The notes: generated from the sequence alone by a model not told the origin. A stretch of 64,000 nt of DNA from Methylovirgula sp. HY1 (GCF_019343105.1 NZ_CP073764.1:2170001-2234000), one strand, 5' to 3'; shown: positions 29,954 through 40,146, counted from the first letter of the stretch. Program-made: numbers and translations.

Positions 29954-30179
29954 TGGCCTTACGCAAGCTGATGATATGGATCATCGGATCCCGGCGGCTG
30001 AAAACGAGGGCGTGCAAACGCGTGCCGATGAAGCCGATGCCGATCTCGCGCGGTTCGCCATAATTGTTGCGATCGTCAGCAACGACCATCGCAGTTTCAA
30101 AATTCAACGTCGCCGCGGCGGAGAAATCGACGCCATGTTTCGAAACATTGGCTGCGCGCTTGCCCTCGTCCTAGGCGAA
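29931..30179 (-). pseudogene. brnT: BrnT-type RNase toxin remnant with in-frame stop
   Basis: A 79-codon open stretch after a TAG (30171-30173) encodes the BrnT signature: D-E-G-K-R-A-A-N, K-H-G-V-D-F, A-D-D-R-N-N-Y-G-E-P-R, I-G-x-x-x-x-R-L-H-A-L-V-F, and a closing R-D-P-M-I-H-I-I-S-L-R-K-A-N. The TAG falls where the family has tryptophan of the F-x-W-D motif. No ATG, GTG or TTG start precedes it in frame nearby. BrnT is a RelE-fold ribonuclease; this copy should not be made in full. It overlaps brnA by 23 bp in the normal toxin-antitoxin order. Confidence 0.75.
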
Positions 30180-30363
30180 ACTTTCGAAGGGCGGAAATTT
30201 CGGCGCGGTCGCTATGGAGTTAATGTAGCTACAATAAACTGCGATGTCGAGCTTCGGCCTGGCGCCGAATAGCGCAACCCCCCGTTAAACAACGCCTGAT
30301 AAGGTCCGCCGGTGACTCAGGCGCGGGCCGGCGCCTGCTTCTACGCCACTTGTTCGGAGGTGC

Positions 30364-31743
30364 ATGATGGCTGCTCCGTCATCGCAGTTTGAAGAAATGG
30401 CAGACATACCGCTCGCGGAATTGCTGTCGGCGCTCAGCCACGCATTGGATCTGACCGAAGGTCAGCCGCCGGGGCATTGCGTTCGCTGCTGCTGGATCGG
30501 CGTTCACATCGGTCGAGAGATAGGTCTGGATGAAGCAGCAATCTCCGACCTCTATTACACTTTATTGTTGAAGGATCTCGGCTGCAGCAGCAATGCGGCA
30601 CGCATCTGTCAGCTCTATATGACCGATGATTTGCGCTTCAAACAGGACTTCAAGCACATCGACGGCAGTCTCCCGCAAGCGCTGCGTTTCGTGCTCACCC
30701 ATACCGGGTTGAAGGCCGGCCTGTCGGAGCGCTTTCGCGCGATCTTGAATATTTTCCAAAACGGTGGCCAGATCGTTCAGGAACTGATCGAAACGCGCTG
30801 CTATCGCGGCGCCGATATCGCGCGCAAAATGCGCTTCTCCGAGGCTGTCGCGCTAGGAATTCATAATCTTGACGAGCATTGGGATGGCAGCGGCCAGCCC
30901 GCCGGCCTGCGCGAAACCCAGATTCCAATATTCTCTCGCATCGCGCTGCTCGCGCAAGTCGTCGACGTCTTCTACAAAGCGGGCGGCGCCGATGCCGCCA
31001 AACGCGAGGTCCAGCATCGCGCCGGCAGTTGGTTTGATCCGCGAATGGTCGCGGCTTTCGAAACGATCGCAACAGGCGAAGCGTTTTGGGACACGCTGAA
31101 TTCGGAAGATATGCAGCAGGCCGTCTTCGCGCTGTCGTCGGGACAAAACAGCTTGATCGTCGACAATGACTATCTCGACGACATTGCCGCCGCGTTTGCG
31201 CAAGTCGTCGACGCCAAGAGCCCTTATACGAGCGGCCATAGCGAACGCGTGACCCTGTTCACCGACATGATCGCCGAGCAGATGGGCTTTTCCGCCGAAC
31301 GTAGGCGCTGGCTCAAACGCGCAGCGTTGCTGCACGATATCGGCAAGCTCGGCGTCAGCAACGCTATTCTCGACAAACCGGGCAAGCTCGACGCGGACGA
31401 ATGGCCGTCGATGCGAATGCACGCGGCCATGTCGGAAACAATTCTGTCTCGCATCGGCGCATTTCGCGAACTTGCGCCCATCGCCGCCGCACATCATGAG
31501 CGTCTCGACGGCAAAGGCTACCCGCGCGGCCTTAAGGGAGATCAGATCGTTTTGGAAACGCGCATAATCACGACGGCCGACATCTTCGACGCTCTCACCG
31601 CCGATCGGCCTTATCGGACAGCCATGCCGATCACCAAAGCGCTCTCGATCATGGCCGAAATGATCGAGACGGCGATCGACGCGGATTGCTTCGCGGCGCT
31701 CAAGCGTGCAATGGGCGCGATCGATGCCGATTTAGCCGCCTGA
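30364..31743 (+). CDS. Tandem HD-GYP domain protein (cyclic-di-GMP phosphodiesterase)
   Basis: Cytoplasmic protein of 459 residues, probably hydrolysing cyclic-di-GMP. The C-terminal domain (about 270-459) has an intact HD motif in L-L-H-D-I-G-K-L-G near 323 and A-A-H-H-E-R-L-D-G-K-G-Y-P near 375-387. The N-terminal half looks like a second, degenerate copy: L-L-L-K-D-L-G replaces L-L-H-D-I-G and H-W-D-G-S-G-Q-P replaces H-E-x-x-D-G-x-G-Y-P. It has no membrane segment or receiver domain. It stands alone on the plus strand between the brnTA remnant and truB, interrupting the usual truB-rpsO link. Confidence 0.87.
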   Translation: MMAAPSSQFEEMADIPLAELLSALSHALDLTEGQPPGHCVRCCWIGVHIGREIGLDEAAISDLYYTLLLKDLGCSSNAARICQLYMTDDLRFKQDFKHIDGSLPQALRFVLTHTGLKAGLSERFRAILNIFQNGGQIVQELIETRCYRGADIARKMRFSEAVALGIHNLDEHWDGSGQPAGLRETQIPIFSRIALLAQVVDVFYKAGGADAAKREVQHRAGSWFDPRMVAAFETIATGEAFWDTLNSEDMQQAVFALSSGQNSLIVDNDYLDDIAAAFAQVVDAKSPYTSGHSERVTLFTDMIAEQMGFSAERRRWLKRAALLHDIGKLGVSNAILDKPGKLDADEWPSMRMHAAMSETILSRIGAFRELAPIAAAHHERLDGKGYPRGLKGDQIVLETRIITTADIFDALTADRPYRTAMPITKALSIMAEMIETAIDADCFAALKRAMGAIDADLAA

Positions 31744-31760
31744 GGTTCGACTGCCTCGCC

Positions 31761-32660
31761 TCAAAACGGCAGGTTGAACACCCGGCCCGGCACCAATTCG
31801 CCATGCTCGATCGCGCCGATGGCGACAACCACGCCGCCGCAGGACGCGAAGGCCGCACCCTCCATCGGCGTATCCTGCCCACGCAAGAGAATCGACTGGC
31901 CGCGCCGCAGACGCGCCGCCGTCGTGCGATCGACGATGATCTGTGGAACTTCCATCAGCCCGGCTTCGACGCGACGCAAAGCATCCGGCGGCATCTCTTC
32001 CGTCAATTGCGCCAGCGACACGGAATCCGCCTCGCTGAAAGGTCCGACACGCGTCCGGCGCAGCGCCGCGACATGCCCGTAGCAGCCGAGCGCACGGCCA
32101 AGATCGCGCGCCACCGCCCGCACATAGGTGCCTTTGCCGCAACGCGCTTCAAAAATCGCTTGATCGCGCTCGGCAGCGATGAGTTCCAACGAATGAATCG
32201 TCACCGGCCGCGGCGCGAGATCGGGCGGCGCGCCGTCTCTCGCAAGATCATAGGCCCGCTCGCCGCCGATCTTGATCGCCGAAAAAGCCGGCGGCCGCTG
32301 CATGATCGTCCCGATGAATTGCGGCAGAGCCGCGTAAATCGCGTCGCGCTCTGGGCGCAGATCGGATTGCTGCGTGATCGTTCCATCGGCATCGTCGGAA
32401 TCGGATTCCGCACCCCATGCGATGGTGAAGCGATAGGCTTTCTCGCCCTCCTGGACGAAAGGCACCGTCTTGGTCGCCTCGCCGAAAGCGACCGGCAAAA
32501 TGCCGGAAGCGAGCGGATCGAGCGTACCGGCATGGCCCGCCTTCTTCGCATTGAAGAGGCGCTTTAGTCGCGCCACCGCATGCGTCGAGGTCATCCCGAC
32601 CGGCTTGTCGAGGATCACCCAGCCATTGATTTCGGCGCGTGTCGAACGCGGCGCATTCAT
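31761..32660 (-). CDS. truB: tRNA pseudouridine(55) synthase TruB
   Basis: Makes pseudouridine 55 in the T-loop of tRNAs. The 299-residue protein has the N-terminal [11 protein letters not shown] motif and the catalytic aspartate in [14 protein letters not shown] near residues 40-53. The second motif A-Y-R-F-T-I-A-W-G follows, and a C-terminal PUA-like region closes the protein. The ATG overlaps the rbfA stop as ATGA, so the two are translationally coupled. Confidence 0.96.
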   Translation of the reverse strand: MNAPRSTRAEINGWVILDKPVGMTSTHAVARLKRLFNAKKAGHAGTLDPLASGILPVAFGEATKTVPFVQEGEKAYRFTIAWGAESDSDDADGTITQQSDLRPERDAIYAALPQFIGTIMQRPPAFSAIKIGGERAYDLARDGAPPDLAPRPVTIHSLELIAAERDQAIFEARCGKGTYVRAVARDLGRALGCYGHVAALRRTRVGPFSEADSVSLAQLTEEMPPDALRRVEAGLMEVPQIIVDRTTAARLRRGQSILLRGQDTPMEGAAFASCGGVVVAIGAIEHGELVPGRVFNLPF

Positions 32661-33082
32661 CCGGTCTTATCCAGATCCGACACGTCCCGATCGGATAGAA
32701 GATCGCGCTTCACTTCGGGCTTGTCGAGCAGTGCGTCGATCTTGATGCCATACTCGAAGCCGCTGTCCGGCTTGAACCGCAGCTCTGGCGCGAATTTGAG
32801 ATTGATCCGATGCGCGACCTCGCCGCGGATGAATTTCCTGTGCCGGTCAAGCGCTTCTATTACCTCTTTCACATCCTTGCCGCCGAGCGGCATGACGAAA
32901 ACGGTGGCGAGTTTCAGATCCGGGCTCATGCGCACATCCGGCACGGTGATGACATGACCGTGCAGCACCGGATCGATGATCGCGCCCCGCGTCAAAAGAT
33001 CGGACAAACTGTGGCGGATGAGTTCGGCGACGCGCAACATTCGTTGCGATGGCTCGCCGCCTTGTTGATGGGTTCTGGACAT
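32657..33082 (-). CDS. rbfA: Ribosome-binding factor A
   Basis: 30S subunit maturation factor binding near helix 1 of 16S rRNA. The 141-residue protein is a single KH-like domain with [13 protein letters not shown] near residues 17-29, a basic helix [11 protein letters not shown] and [12 protein letters not shown]. It is coupled to truB by a 4-bp overlap. The distance to infB (443 bp) is longer than usual. Confidence 0.95.
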   Translation of the reverse strand: MSRTHQQGGEPSQRMLRVAELIRHSLSDLLTRGAIIDPVLHGHVITVPDVRMSPDLKLATVFVMPLGGKDVKEVIEALDRHRKFIRGEVAHRINLKFAPELRFKPDSGFEYGIKIDALLDKPEVKRDLLSDRDVSDLDKTG

Positions 33083-33525
33083 TAAGATTTCCGGTCGTTT
33101 CAGCCTTCGCCTTGCGAAGGTTGATCATCGCGTCGCGCGAGCACCTGTCCAACATTAAGAACAGCGGATTGCTCAGCTTGCACCATCGCTCGCTCGCGAA
33201 TTGGGGTTTCGATCAGCAGCATGATCGCTTTCAATTACCCGGCTTGTTCGTCGATTCGTCGCCAACGCCGGAAGCGTCGCCTTGAAGGCGCTCGTTCTCA
33301 TCTTTCAAGATTGTGACTGATAGCTCCAGTTGAAGGAGATGCGCAACGAATTTTCCGGCCTTTCGCCATTAAAGGCCACGGCCAGGCTCAACAGGGTCGA
33401 AAAAACCTTCGCCGATGGAAAAGCAGCATTTAACGAAAATGACAAGTCCGACCTTCCCGGCATTGGGGCAGCCGAAGCGCGGCTATCCTCGGGCCACCCC
33501 AATAATATCAAGCGCACGACTGGCG
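33083..33525 (-). other. Long infB-rbfA gap without a confident gene
   Basis: About 440 bp where infB and rbfA are often close. On the minus strand one 44-codon frame (TTG at 33234, TGA at 33100) ends 17 bp before rbfA. Another open stretch ends near 33230 and encodes a heptad-like L-L-Q-L-E-L-S-V-T-I-L-K-D-E-N-E-R-L-Q but lacks an upstream start. These may be gene remains or chance frames. Confidence 0.3.
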
Positions 33526-36183
33526 CTACAGCGAGCGCTTGATCTCATGCACATTGTAGCATTCGATCACGTCGTTGACGCGCATGTCCTGATAGTTCTC
33601 GAAGGCCATGCCGCATTCCTGACCGGAACCGACCTCCTTCACCTCGTCCTTGAAGCGCTTGAGGGTCGACAGCTTGCCTTCGTGAACGACGACATTGTCG
33701 CGGATGAGACGCACATGCGCGCCGCGCTGGACCGTGCCATCGGTGATGAGACAGCCCGCGACCTTGCCGATCTTGGAAATGTTGAACACTTCCAAAATCT
33801 GCGCATTGCCGAGCATTTCCTCGCGCAAGGTCGGCGGCAGCAATCCCGACATCGCCGCTTTGACGTCATCGACGAGATTATAGATGACGTTGTAATAGCG
33901 GATCTCGGTGCCGCTCTGCTCGGCGAGCAGCCGGGCTTCCTTATGCGCGCGCACGTTGAAGCCCATGATGGCCGCATGCGAAGCCGCGGCCAAAGTGACG
34001 TCGGATTCGGTGATTCCACCGACACCGGCATGGAGCACGCGTGCCGCCACTTCATCCGTATTGAGCTTTTCGAGCGTCGCCACGATGGCTTCGAGCGAGC
34101 CCTGCACATCGGCCTTGACGACGAGCGGGAATTCCTTGCGGCCGACCGCCTTGAGCTGGCTCATCATATCGGCGAGCGAGCCGCGCGCGACACCGCCACG
34201 GACGGCGGCCTGATCGCGCTTTTGCCGCTCGCGATATTCGGTGATTTCGCGGGCGCGCGCCTCGTTCTCGACGACGGCGACGCGATCGCCGGCTTCGGGC
34301 GAGCCGGAAAAACCAAGAACTTCGACCGGCATGGAGGGACCCGCCTCCTGCTGTTGCACGCCGGTATCGTCGAGCAACGCCCGGACGCGGCCCCATTGCG
34401 ATCCGGCAACGATGAGATCACCGACGCGCAAGGTCCCGCGCTGGACCAGCACGGTCGCCACCGGGCCGCGGCCACGGTCGAGACGTGCTTCGATCACGGT
34501 GCCCTCAGCCGAACGCGTCGGATCGGCGCGCAGATCGAGAATTTCGGCCTGCAGCGAGATCATGTCGAGCAATTTGTCGAGATTGAGCCTTTGCGTCGCC
34601 GAAACCTCGATTTCGAGCGTGTCGCCGCCAAGCGATTCAACCTGGATCTCATATTGCAGCAACTCGCTGCGCACCCGCTCCGGCTTCGCATCGGGCTTGT
34701 CGATCTTGTTGATCGCCACGATGATCGGCACATGCGCGGCCTTGGCATGCGCGATGGCTTCCGCGGTTTGCGGCATGACGCCATCATCGGCGGCAACGAC
34801 GAGCACGACGATATCGGTGACTTTGGCGCCACGCGCGCGCATGGCCGTGAAGGCGGCATGGCCGGGGGTATCGATAAAGGTGACCGGCATGCCGTTTGGC
34901 GCGACGATCTGATAGGCGCCGATATGCTGAGTAATGCCGCCGGCTTCGCCCGACACGACATTGGCATGGCGGATGGCATCGAGCAGCGACGTCTTGCCGT
35001 GATCGACATGGCCCATGATGGTGACGACGGGTGGCCGCGGCACGAGATGCTCATCGACATCCGGCGTCCCGAACAGACCCTCTTCGACATCGGATTCCGC
35101 GACGCGCTTCACCGTATGACCAAGCTCCTCGGCGATGAGCTGGGCCGTGTCGGCGTCGATCACGTCGGTGATCTTCACCATCTGCCCTTGCCGCATCAGC
35201 AGCTTGATCACATCGACGCCGCGTTCCGACATGCGGTTGGCGAGTTCCTGAATGGTGATCGTCTCGGGCAAGATCACTTCGCGAGAGATCTTTTCCTTTT
35301 GATCGGCAACATGGCCCTTGAGCCGCTGGACCCGGCGGCGGAATGACGCGACCGAACGGGTGCGCTCGTCTTGTTCGCCAGTCGCGCTTGCAACAGTGAG
35401 ACGGCCACGGTTTTTCGGCTCGGCACCACGCGTCGGGCGCGCCACGACAACCTTGGTCGGGATACCGGGCCGGCGAATGACGCGCTTCGCCTCGTCCTCT
35501 TCGGCCGTCGGCGCACGCGGCGCGGCAGGTGCAGCCGCCGCCGTCGCCGGCGACGCCCCCGGCGCCTTGCGGGCAGCCGAGGCCGGAGCCGCAGCAGATG
35601 CGGCCGCGGCCGGAGCCGGCGCGCCGCCATCGAGCCGCCGCTTCGCTTCATGCTCGGAACGCCGCTTCGCCTCGGCCTCTTGGACGCGCCGCGCATCTTC
35701 TTCAAGCTTACGTTCGGCCGCCGCGGCGCGCTCTTCACGCTCGCGCGCTTCGCGCTCCTCGCGTGCCTTGGCTTCGATCAAAGCCAGTCGACGTTCTTCT
35801 TCCTCACGCTCACGGGCGCCCGAAAGAGCACGTGAGCGCGCGTCACGCTCTTCCTCGGTCAAGGAACGCAAGACGACGCCGGCGCCGGCCGGCGGACGTG
35901 GGGCAGTGGGTCTGGGCGGCGAGTCGCTGCGCGGACGTTCCGTCACACTCGGGCGCGGCGGCGGCGCTGCGGCGGGCGCAGCCGGCGCGGCCGGCGCCTC
36001 ACGGGGCGGGTGCGTTTCGCCTGGGCCTATCGTCCGGCGCTTCACCTTTTCGACAACGACCGCTTTGGTACGGCCATGCGAAAAGCTCTGGCGCACAATG
36101 CCGGCCTCCACTGGTCGCTTCAGCGACAGGGTCTTGCTCGGTACGCTCAGAGTATTGTCGCCGGAGTTTTTCGATTCGCTCAT
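33526..36183 (-). CDS. infB: Translation initiation factor IF-2
   Basis: GTPase that brings initiator tRNA to the 30S subunit. The 885-residue protein has the IF2-associated N-terminal segment, a long proline/alanine-rich and charged coiled region (about 45-290), an IF2_N domain (about 305-360), and the G domain with G-H-V-D-H-G-K-T near 388, D-T-P-G-H-A-A-F and N-K-I-D-K. Domains II-IV follow to the C-terminus. The ATG at 36183 with GGGA upstream matches the family start M-S-E-S-K; a 32-codon longer frame is rejected. It sits in the canonical nusA-ylxR-infB order. Confidence 0.96.
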   Translation of the reverse strand: MSESKNSGDNTLSVPSKTLSLKRPVEAGIVRQSFSHGRTKAVVVEKVKRRTIGPGETHPPREAPAAPAAPAAAPPPRPSVTERPRSDSPPRPTAPRPPAGAGVVLRSLTEEERDARSRALSGAREREEEERRLALIEAKAREEREAREREERAAAAERKLEEDARRVQEAEAKRRSEHEAKRRLDGGAPAPAAAASAAAPASAARKAPGASPATAAAAPAAPRAPTAEEDEAKRVIRRPGIPTKVVVARPTRGAEPKNRGRLTVASATGEQDERTRSVASFRRRVQRLKGHVADQKEKISREVILPETITIQELANRMSERGVDVIKLLMRQGQMVKITDVIDADTAQLIAEELGHTVKRVAESDVEEGLFGTPDVDEHLVPRPPVVTIMGHVDHGKTSLLDAIRHANVVSGEAGGITQHIGAYQIVAPNGMPVTFIDTPGHAAFTAMRARGAKVTDIVVLVVAADDGVMPQTAEAIAHAKAAHVPIIVAINKIDKPDAKPERVRSELLQYEIQVESLGGDTLEIEVSATQRLNLDKLLDMISLQAEILDLRADPTRSAEGTVIEARLDRGRGPVATVLVQRGTLRVGDLIVAGSQWGRVRALLDDTGVQQQEAGPSMPVEVLGFSGSPEAGDRVAVVENEARAREITEYRERQKRDQAAVRGGVARGSLADMMSQLKAVGRKEFPLVVKADVQGSLEAIVATLEKLNTDEVAARVLHAGVGGITESDVTLAAASHAAIMGFNVRAHKEARLLAEQSGTEIRYYNVIYNLVDDVKAAMSGLLPPTLREEMLGNAQILEVFNISKIGKVAGCLITDGTVQRGAHVRLIRDNVVVHEGKLSTLKRFKDEVKEVGSGQECGMAFENYQDMRVNDVIECYNVHEIKRSL

Positions 36184-36434
36184 TCGTTCCCAATCCCAGG
36201 GCCTTGCCCATTCTGTCCCGCATGTCGGAGCAAAGCGCCGACCTTCATGGCCCGCCTGGCTCCGACGCGCAACCTGCACATCGCAACGAGCGACCCTAAA
36301 TTTCTATTCACCACCCCGCGCCCATCGGGCGAGCGGCGACGCCCGCCAGTGCCGGCATCGGAGTGCCGGCATCGGCGCACCCTAGCGCGCCATCGGCCCC
36401 GCATGGGCCGGAAACCAGCCGCTCGACGAGAAAC

Positions 36435-37070
36435 TCAAACGAATTCCGGCGCTGCCTTTTCATCCGTCGCACCGCCCGCACCGGAAGGGGCTGAACGATA
36501 AAGCTCCAATCTTCGACACCGCGAAAGAAAAGCCTGCGCCGCTGCGCCGTCGATGAGCGCTGCATGTATCACATTTGTGTGCCCGAGTGCCAAACTCAAT
36601 TGCAACGAAGTGAAGAGTTTGACCTGGGGCTTCGCGGCCGGCCGCCCAAAACACCGTAGCATGGCTTGCGCCAGCTTACGGCCGCCATCGGCGCCGGCAT
36701 CCGTGGCTTCGACAAGTCCGGCAACGCCGCCTTTCGCGATTGCCGCCTCAACCTTAGCAAATCCCGTGACCACTTGCCCGGCCTTATTGGCGAGCGCGAA
36801 GGACTGGAGACAGTCTGTGATCAGGAGATCCTCGATTTCGGCCGGCAAAGCGGCGGAAACGACGACCTCGGTCCGAAATCCGCGCGCAAAAGCCTTCCGC
36901 TTCACCGCTTCCGCGACTTTATCCGCTTGTGCTGTGACCCAAACGCCGCGCCCCGGCAATTTATGCTTGAGATCGGGCACCACCTGTCCATTCGGCCCGA
37001 CGACGAAGCGGATCATGGTTTCCGGCTCGCCTTTCGTCCGCGTGACGATACAGGTTCTTTCGCTGCCCAT
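36435..37070 (-). CDS. YlxR-family RNA-binding protein
   Basis: Two-domain protein encoded between nusA and infB. The N-terminal YlxR (DUF448) domain holds R-T-C-I-V-T-R and M-I-R-F-V-V-G-P-N-G near the start and G-R-G-V-W-V-T later. A ribosomal L7Ae-like region follows with L-A-N-K-A-G-Q-V-V-T-G-F. About 55 residues of unique C-terminus end the 211-residue product. The start is uncertain: ATG 37070 is conservative. Upstream in-frame starts at 37211 (ATG) and 37220 (TTG) would add 47-50 residues, and none has a clear ribosome-binding site. YlxR proteins are linked to RNase P and transcription control in some bacteria. Confidence 0.87.
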   Translation of the reverse strand: MGSERTCIVTRTKGEPETMIRFVVGPNGQVVPDLKHKLPGRGVWVTAQADKVAEAVKRKAFARGFRTEVVVSAALPAEIEDLLITDCLQSFALANKAGQVVTGFAKVEAAIAKGGVAGLVEATDAGADGGRKLAQAMLRCFGRPAAKPQVKLFTSLQLSLALGHTNVIHAALIDGAAAQAFLSRCRRLELYRSAPSGAGGATDEKAAPEFV

Positions 37071-37265
37071 ATCGGTTTTTGCTTCAGCGGCTTTGCGCAA
37101 CCAAGAATCCCCGGCGGCTCGGTCCGCCCGTTGCGACGGACCTTCGTTTAGATAAGGCGGATCGACAAAACAGCAACTCCGGCCGCGGGCAACGCCACGA
37201 TCCGGGAACATCACACGCAAGCCGCCATCAAGCCGACATGCGGCTGGCGCGGGACACGAATATCG

Positions 37266-38876
37266 TCACGCCTCCGCGGCCGGCGATTCCTCTTCCGCCG
37301 CAGGCGATTCCTCTTCCGGCGCGGCCGGTTCCGCCTCGATCCAGCCGGCTTTCACGCGCGCCGCCATGATCATTGCCTCGGCCTCGTCACGAGAAATGTC
37401 GAGACCATCGAGGAAGCCGGCGTGTTTGACCGTCTCGCCGTCCTTGCGCTCGCTCCAGCCGGTGAGATCATCCGTCGCGCAGCCGGCCAAGTCCTCGACC
37501 GTCTTGACGTCATTCTCACCGAATTTCACCAAAAGCGGCATGGTCACGCCGGGCACTTCGCGCAGTTCGTCGGCGACGCCGAGGTCCTTGCGTTTTTGAT
37601 CCAGCTCGGCCTCGATGCGCGCGAGATAGTCATTCGCCCGCGCCTGGATCTCGGCCGCCGTATCCATGTCAAAGCCTTCGATTCCGGCGAGTTCCGGAGT
37701 TTCGACGAAGGCCAATTCCTCGACCGAGCGGAAACCTTCCGAGGCCAGCAATTGGCCGACCACCTCGTCGACATCGAGCGCATTCATGAACGCATTGGTG
37801 CGTTCCACGAACTCCTTCTGGCGGCGCTCCGATTCCTCGGCCTCGGTCAGAATATCGATATCCCAGCCGGTCAATTGCGAGGCGAGGCGGACATTCTGGC
37901 CGCGGCGGCCGATCGCCAGGGACAATTGATCGTCGGGCACCACCACCTCGATCCGCGCCGTATCTTCGTCGAGCACGACCTTGACGACTTCCGCCGGCTG
38001 CAGAGCATTGACGATGAAGGTCGCGGCATCGGGCGACCAGGGGATGATATCGATTTTTTCCCCCTGCAGCTCGTTGACGACGGCCTGTACGCGCGAGCCC
38101 CGCATACCGACACAGGCACCGACCGGATCGATCGAAGAATCCCGCGAGATCACCGCAATTTTTGCGCGTGACCCCGGATCGCGCGCAACCGCCTTCACCT
38201 CGATGACGCCGTCGTAGATTTCCGGCACTTCCTGGCGGAAGAGCTTGGTCATGAATTGCGGATGCGTCCGCGACAGGAAGACCTGCGGACCGCGCTGCTC
38301 ACGGCGCACGTCATAGACATAGGCACGGACACGATCGCCGGGACGGAAGACCTCGCGCGGGATCATCTCGTCGCGCCGGATCGTTGCCTCGCCGCGGCCG
38401 AGATCGACGATCACATTGCCATATTCGACGCGCTTGACGACGCCGTTCACGACCTCGCCGATGCGGTCCTTGAATTCCTGATATTGCCGATCGCGCTCGG
38501 CCTCGCGCACTTTCTGTACGATGACCTGTTTTGCCGATTGCGCGGCGATGCGGCCGAAGTCGAAGGGCGGCAGCGTCTCGGCGATCCAGTCGCCGACCTG
38601 AGCCGCGGGGTTTTTCTTGCGTGCCTCGGCGAGCGAAATCTGGGTCGCGTCATTCTCGACCAGGTCGACGACGAGCAGCAGGCGCGAGAACCGGACTTCG
38701 CCGGTCTTGGGATTGATCTCCGCCCGCACTTCGGTTTCCTGCCCATAGCGGGACCTGGCGGCCTTCTGCATCGCATCTTCCATCGATGCGAGCACAATCT
38801 GCCGATCGATCGATTTTTCGCGCGCGACCGCCTCGGCGATCTGCAGAAGCTCGAGCCTATTGGCGCTGACGGCCAT
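37266..38876 (-). CDS. nusA: Transcription termination/antitermination protein NusA
   Basis: RNA polymerase-associated factor acting in pausing, termination and antitermination. The 536-residue protein contains the N-terminal polymerase-binding domain (about 1-125), S1 (130-200), KH1 and KH2 (205-345; A-C-V-G-M-R-G-S-R-V and A-I-G-R-R-G-Q-N-V-R-L-A), and C-terminal helix-hairpin-helix repeats (about 360-510). The tail is an acidic repeat of E-E-E-S-P-A-A. It follows rimP by about 120 bp. Confidence 0.96.
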   Translation of the reverse strand: MAVSANRLELLQIAEAVAREKSIDRQIVLASMEDAMQKAARSRYGQETEVRAEINPKTGEVRFSRLLLVVDLVENDATQISLAEARKKNPAAQVGDWIAETLPPFDFGRIAAQSAKQVIVQKVREAERDRQYQEFKDRIGEVVNGVVKRVEYGNVIVDLGRGEATIRRDEMIPREVFRPGDRVRAYVYDVRREQRGPQVFLSRTHPQFMTKLFRQEVPEIYDGVIEVKAVARDPGSRAKIAVISRDSSIDPVGACVGMRGSRVQAVVNELQGEKIDIIPWSPDAATFIVNALQPAEVVKVVLDEDTARIEVVVPDDQLSLAIGRRGQNVRLASQLTGWDIDILTEAEESERRQKEFVERTNAFMNALDVDEVVGQLLASEGFRSVEELAFVETPELAGIEGFDMDTAAEIQARANDYLARIEAELDQKRKDLGVADELREVPGVTMPLLVKFGENDVKTVEDLAGCATDDLTGWSERKDGETVKHAGFLDGLDISRDEAEAMIMAARVKAGWIEAEPAAPEEESPAAEEESPAAEA

Positions 38877-38996
38877 GGCATTTCTCCTTTTATGACCCGA
38901 AAAGCTTGTTTATGTTCTCGCAAAGCTTGGCGCGATCGCACCGCATGTCAGGCGTTGAACGTTTGAGTCGCCCGTCAGCGGCTAATTATGTTGCAG

Positions 38997-39830
38997 CTAT
39001 TTGCCGGGCACTTTTCCATGTGCCGGCCGGCCTTTCTTGAATTCCGATCTTATCCCCGCCGGCAGAAGCGGTTTCGGTTTGCTCGGCTTAGCCTTAGCCG
39101 AATCGGGCTTGCCAACCTTCGGCGCCGCTGTCTTTGCCCCGGCAAATCGTCCTGGCCCGCGGCGCGGCGCGGCGGCCGCCTCTCCGCTCTGCCCCTCAGC
39201 AGGGGCCTGATTGTCCTCTATGGCATTTTTCTCAGCCAATTTGGCGGCACGCAGGGCATCCCGGATCAAATCTTCGGTCAAGACGAGCTTAGCCTCTTCG
39301 ATTTCAGCGACGGCGAGCCAGACCTCGGCGGGTTCACCCGGCTTGACGTCGAGCCGGCGCAGTTTGAGCCGCGCGCCGCGACCCGTGCCCTCGAGCGCTT
39401 CGATCTGGCCGCGAAATCGCTTCCGCCCGGCAAATTCGCCGGTCTGCGCGACGGCCATCTCGATCCGCGCCTCATGTCCGAGCGCGCGGGCAATGTCGGA
39501 AGCTCGCACCAGCAGCCGATCGATCCCCGGCGAAGAGATTTCGAGCCGATAGGCGCTCGTAACCGGATCTTCGACATCCAGAACCGGCGAAAGCGCCTGA
39601 CTCGCCGCCTCGCAATCCTCGATCGACATCGTGCCGTCCGGCCGCTCGGCCATGATCTGCACCGTCGCGCCAGCCTGCGCCGAAAGCTTCACCCGCACCA
39701 GCCGGAGGCCGAGATCGGCGAGAACCGGCCCGGCGAGCACGGCAATGCGAGCGGCAACGCCCGTCTCGGCGACAAAACGCGGCTCCGCAAGGCCAAACTC
39801 ATCGGATGATGTGTGCAAATCGAGCCCCAC
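38997..39830 (-). CDS. rimP: Ribosome maturation factor RimP
   Basis: Needed for 30S subunit assembly. The N-terminal alpha/beta domain (about 20-110) includes L-R-L-V-R-V-K-L and [10 protein letters not shown]. The Sm-like C-terminal domain starts after [13 protein letters not shown] near 121-133. At 277 residues it is longer than the usual 150-200 because of a basic, proline/lysine-rich tail of about 80 residues, as seen in many alphaproteobacteria. Initiation is by GTG at 39830 with GGAAAG upstream. A terminator-like hairpin stands about 35 bp upstream. Confidence 0.94.
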   Translation of the reverse strand: MGLDLHTSSDEFGLAEPRFVAETGVAARIAVLAGPVLADLGLRLVRVKLSAQAGATVQIMAERPDGTMSIEDCEAASQALSPVLDVEDPVTSAYRLEISSPGIDRLLVRASDIARALGHEARIEMAVAQTGEFAGRKRFRGQIEALEGTGRGARLKLRRLDVKPGEPAEVWLAVAEIEEAKLVLTEDLIRDALRAAKLAEKNAIEDNQAPAEGQSGEAAAAPRRGPGRFAGAKTAAPKVGKPDSAKAKPSKPKPLLPAGIRSEFKKGRPAHGKVPGK

Positions 39831-39864
39831 GGGCTTTCCGGTTCCCTCACCCGCACTGGCGGCA

Positions 39865-39897
39865 ATAAAAAAGAGCGGGTCCGCGAGGGCCCACTCT
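39865..39897 (-). terminator. Terminator-like hairpin in the rimP leader
   Basis: On the minus strand an 11-position stem (AGAGTGGGCCC with GGACCCGCTCT, one mismatch, one G-U pair, TCGC loop) is followed by TTTTTTATT. No minus-strand gene lies upstream nearby, so this is more likely a leader attenuator for the rimP-nusA operon than the end of another unit. Confidence 0.7.
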
Positions 39898-40098
39898 CAA
39901 ACGCCGACCATCGCAAGATAATCGTTATGAGAAGAATAGTCGCATATCTATATGCACCTTTCCGGCGGTTCCGCAAGGTGGCGGCGCGAATACGGAGCCC
40001 TTTCGGGTGTGACTTGTTCGCTTTGGAACCTTAGAGCGCCGGGCCGAGCCCAGTTTGGTGGTCACGCCGCCCTGGATCTCTCCGGCGGCATTTACGCC

Positions 40099-40146
40099 TA
40101 CGGAATTTCCACCCTTCGCCCTTGCTGAAAGGACGGAAATTCCGTA
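40099..40146. promoter_or_regulatory. 12-bp inverted repeat before the HigB-like toxin gene
   Basis: Perfect arms TACGGAATTTCC (40099-40110) and GGAAATTCCGTA (40135-40146) with a 24-bp spacer, ending 10 bp before the toxin start. This fits an operator for the cognate helix-turn-helix antitoxin or a leader hairpin that masks the start. Confidence 0.55.

Noticed and set aside
39898-40098. Search for an initiator tRNA gene upstream of rimP, as in other bacteria
   Set aside because: No cloverleaf, T-loop GTTCGAATC or anticodon arm could be built on either strand.
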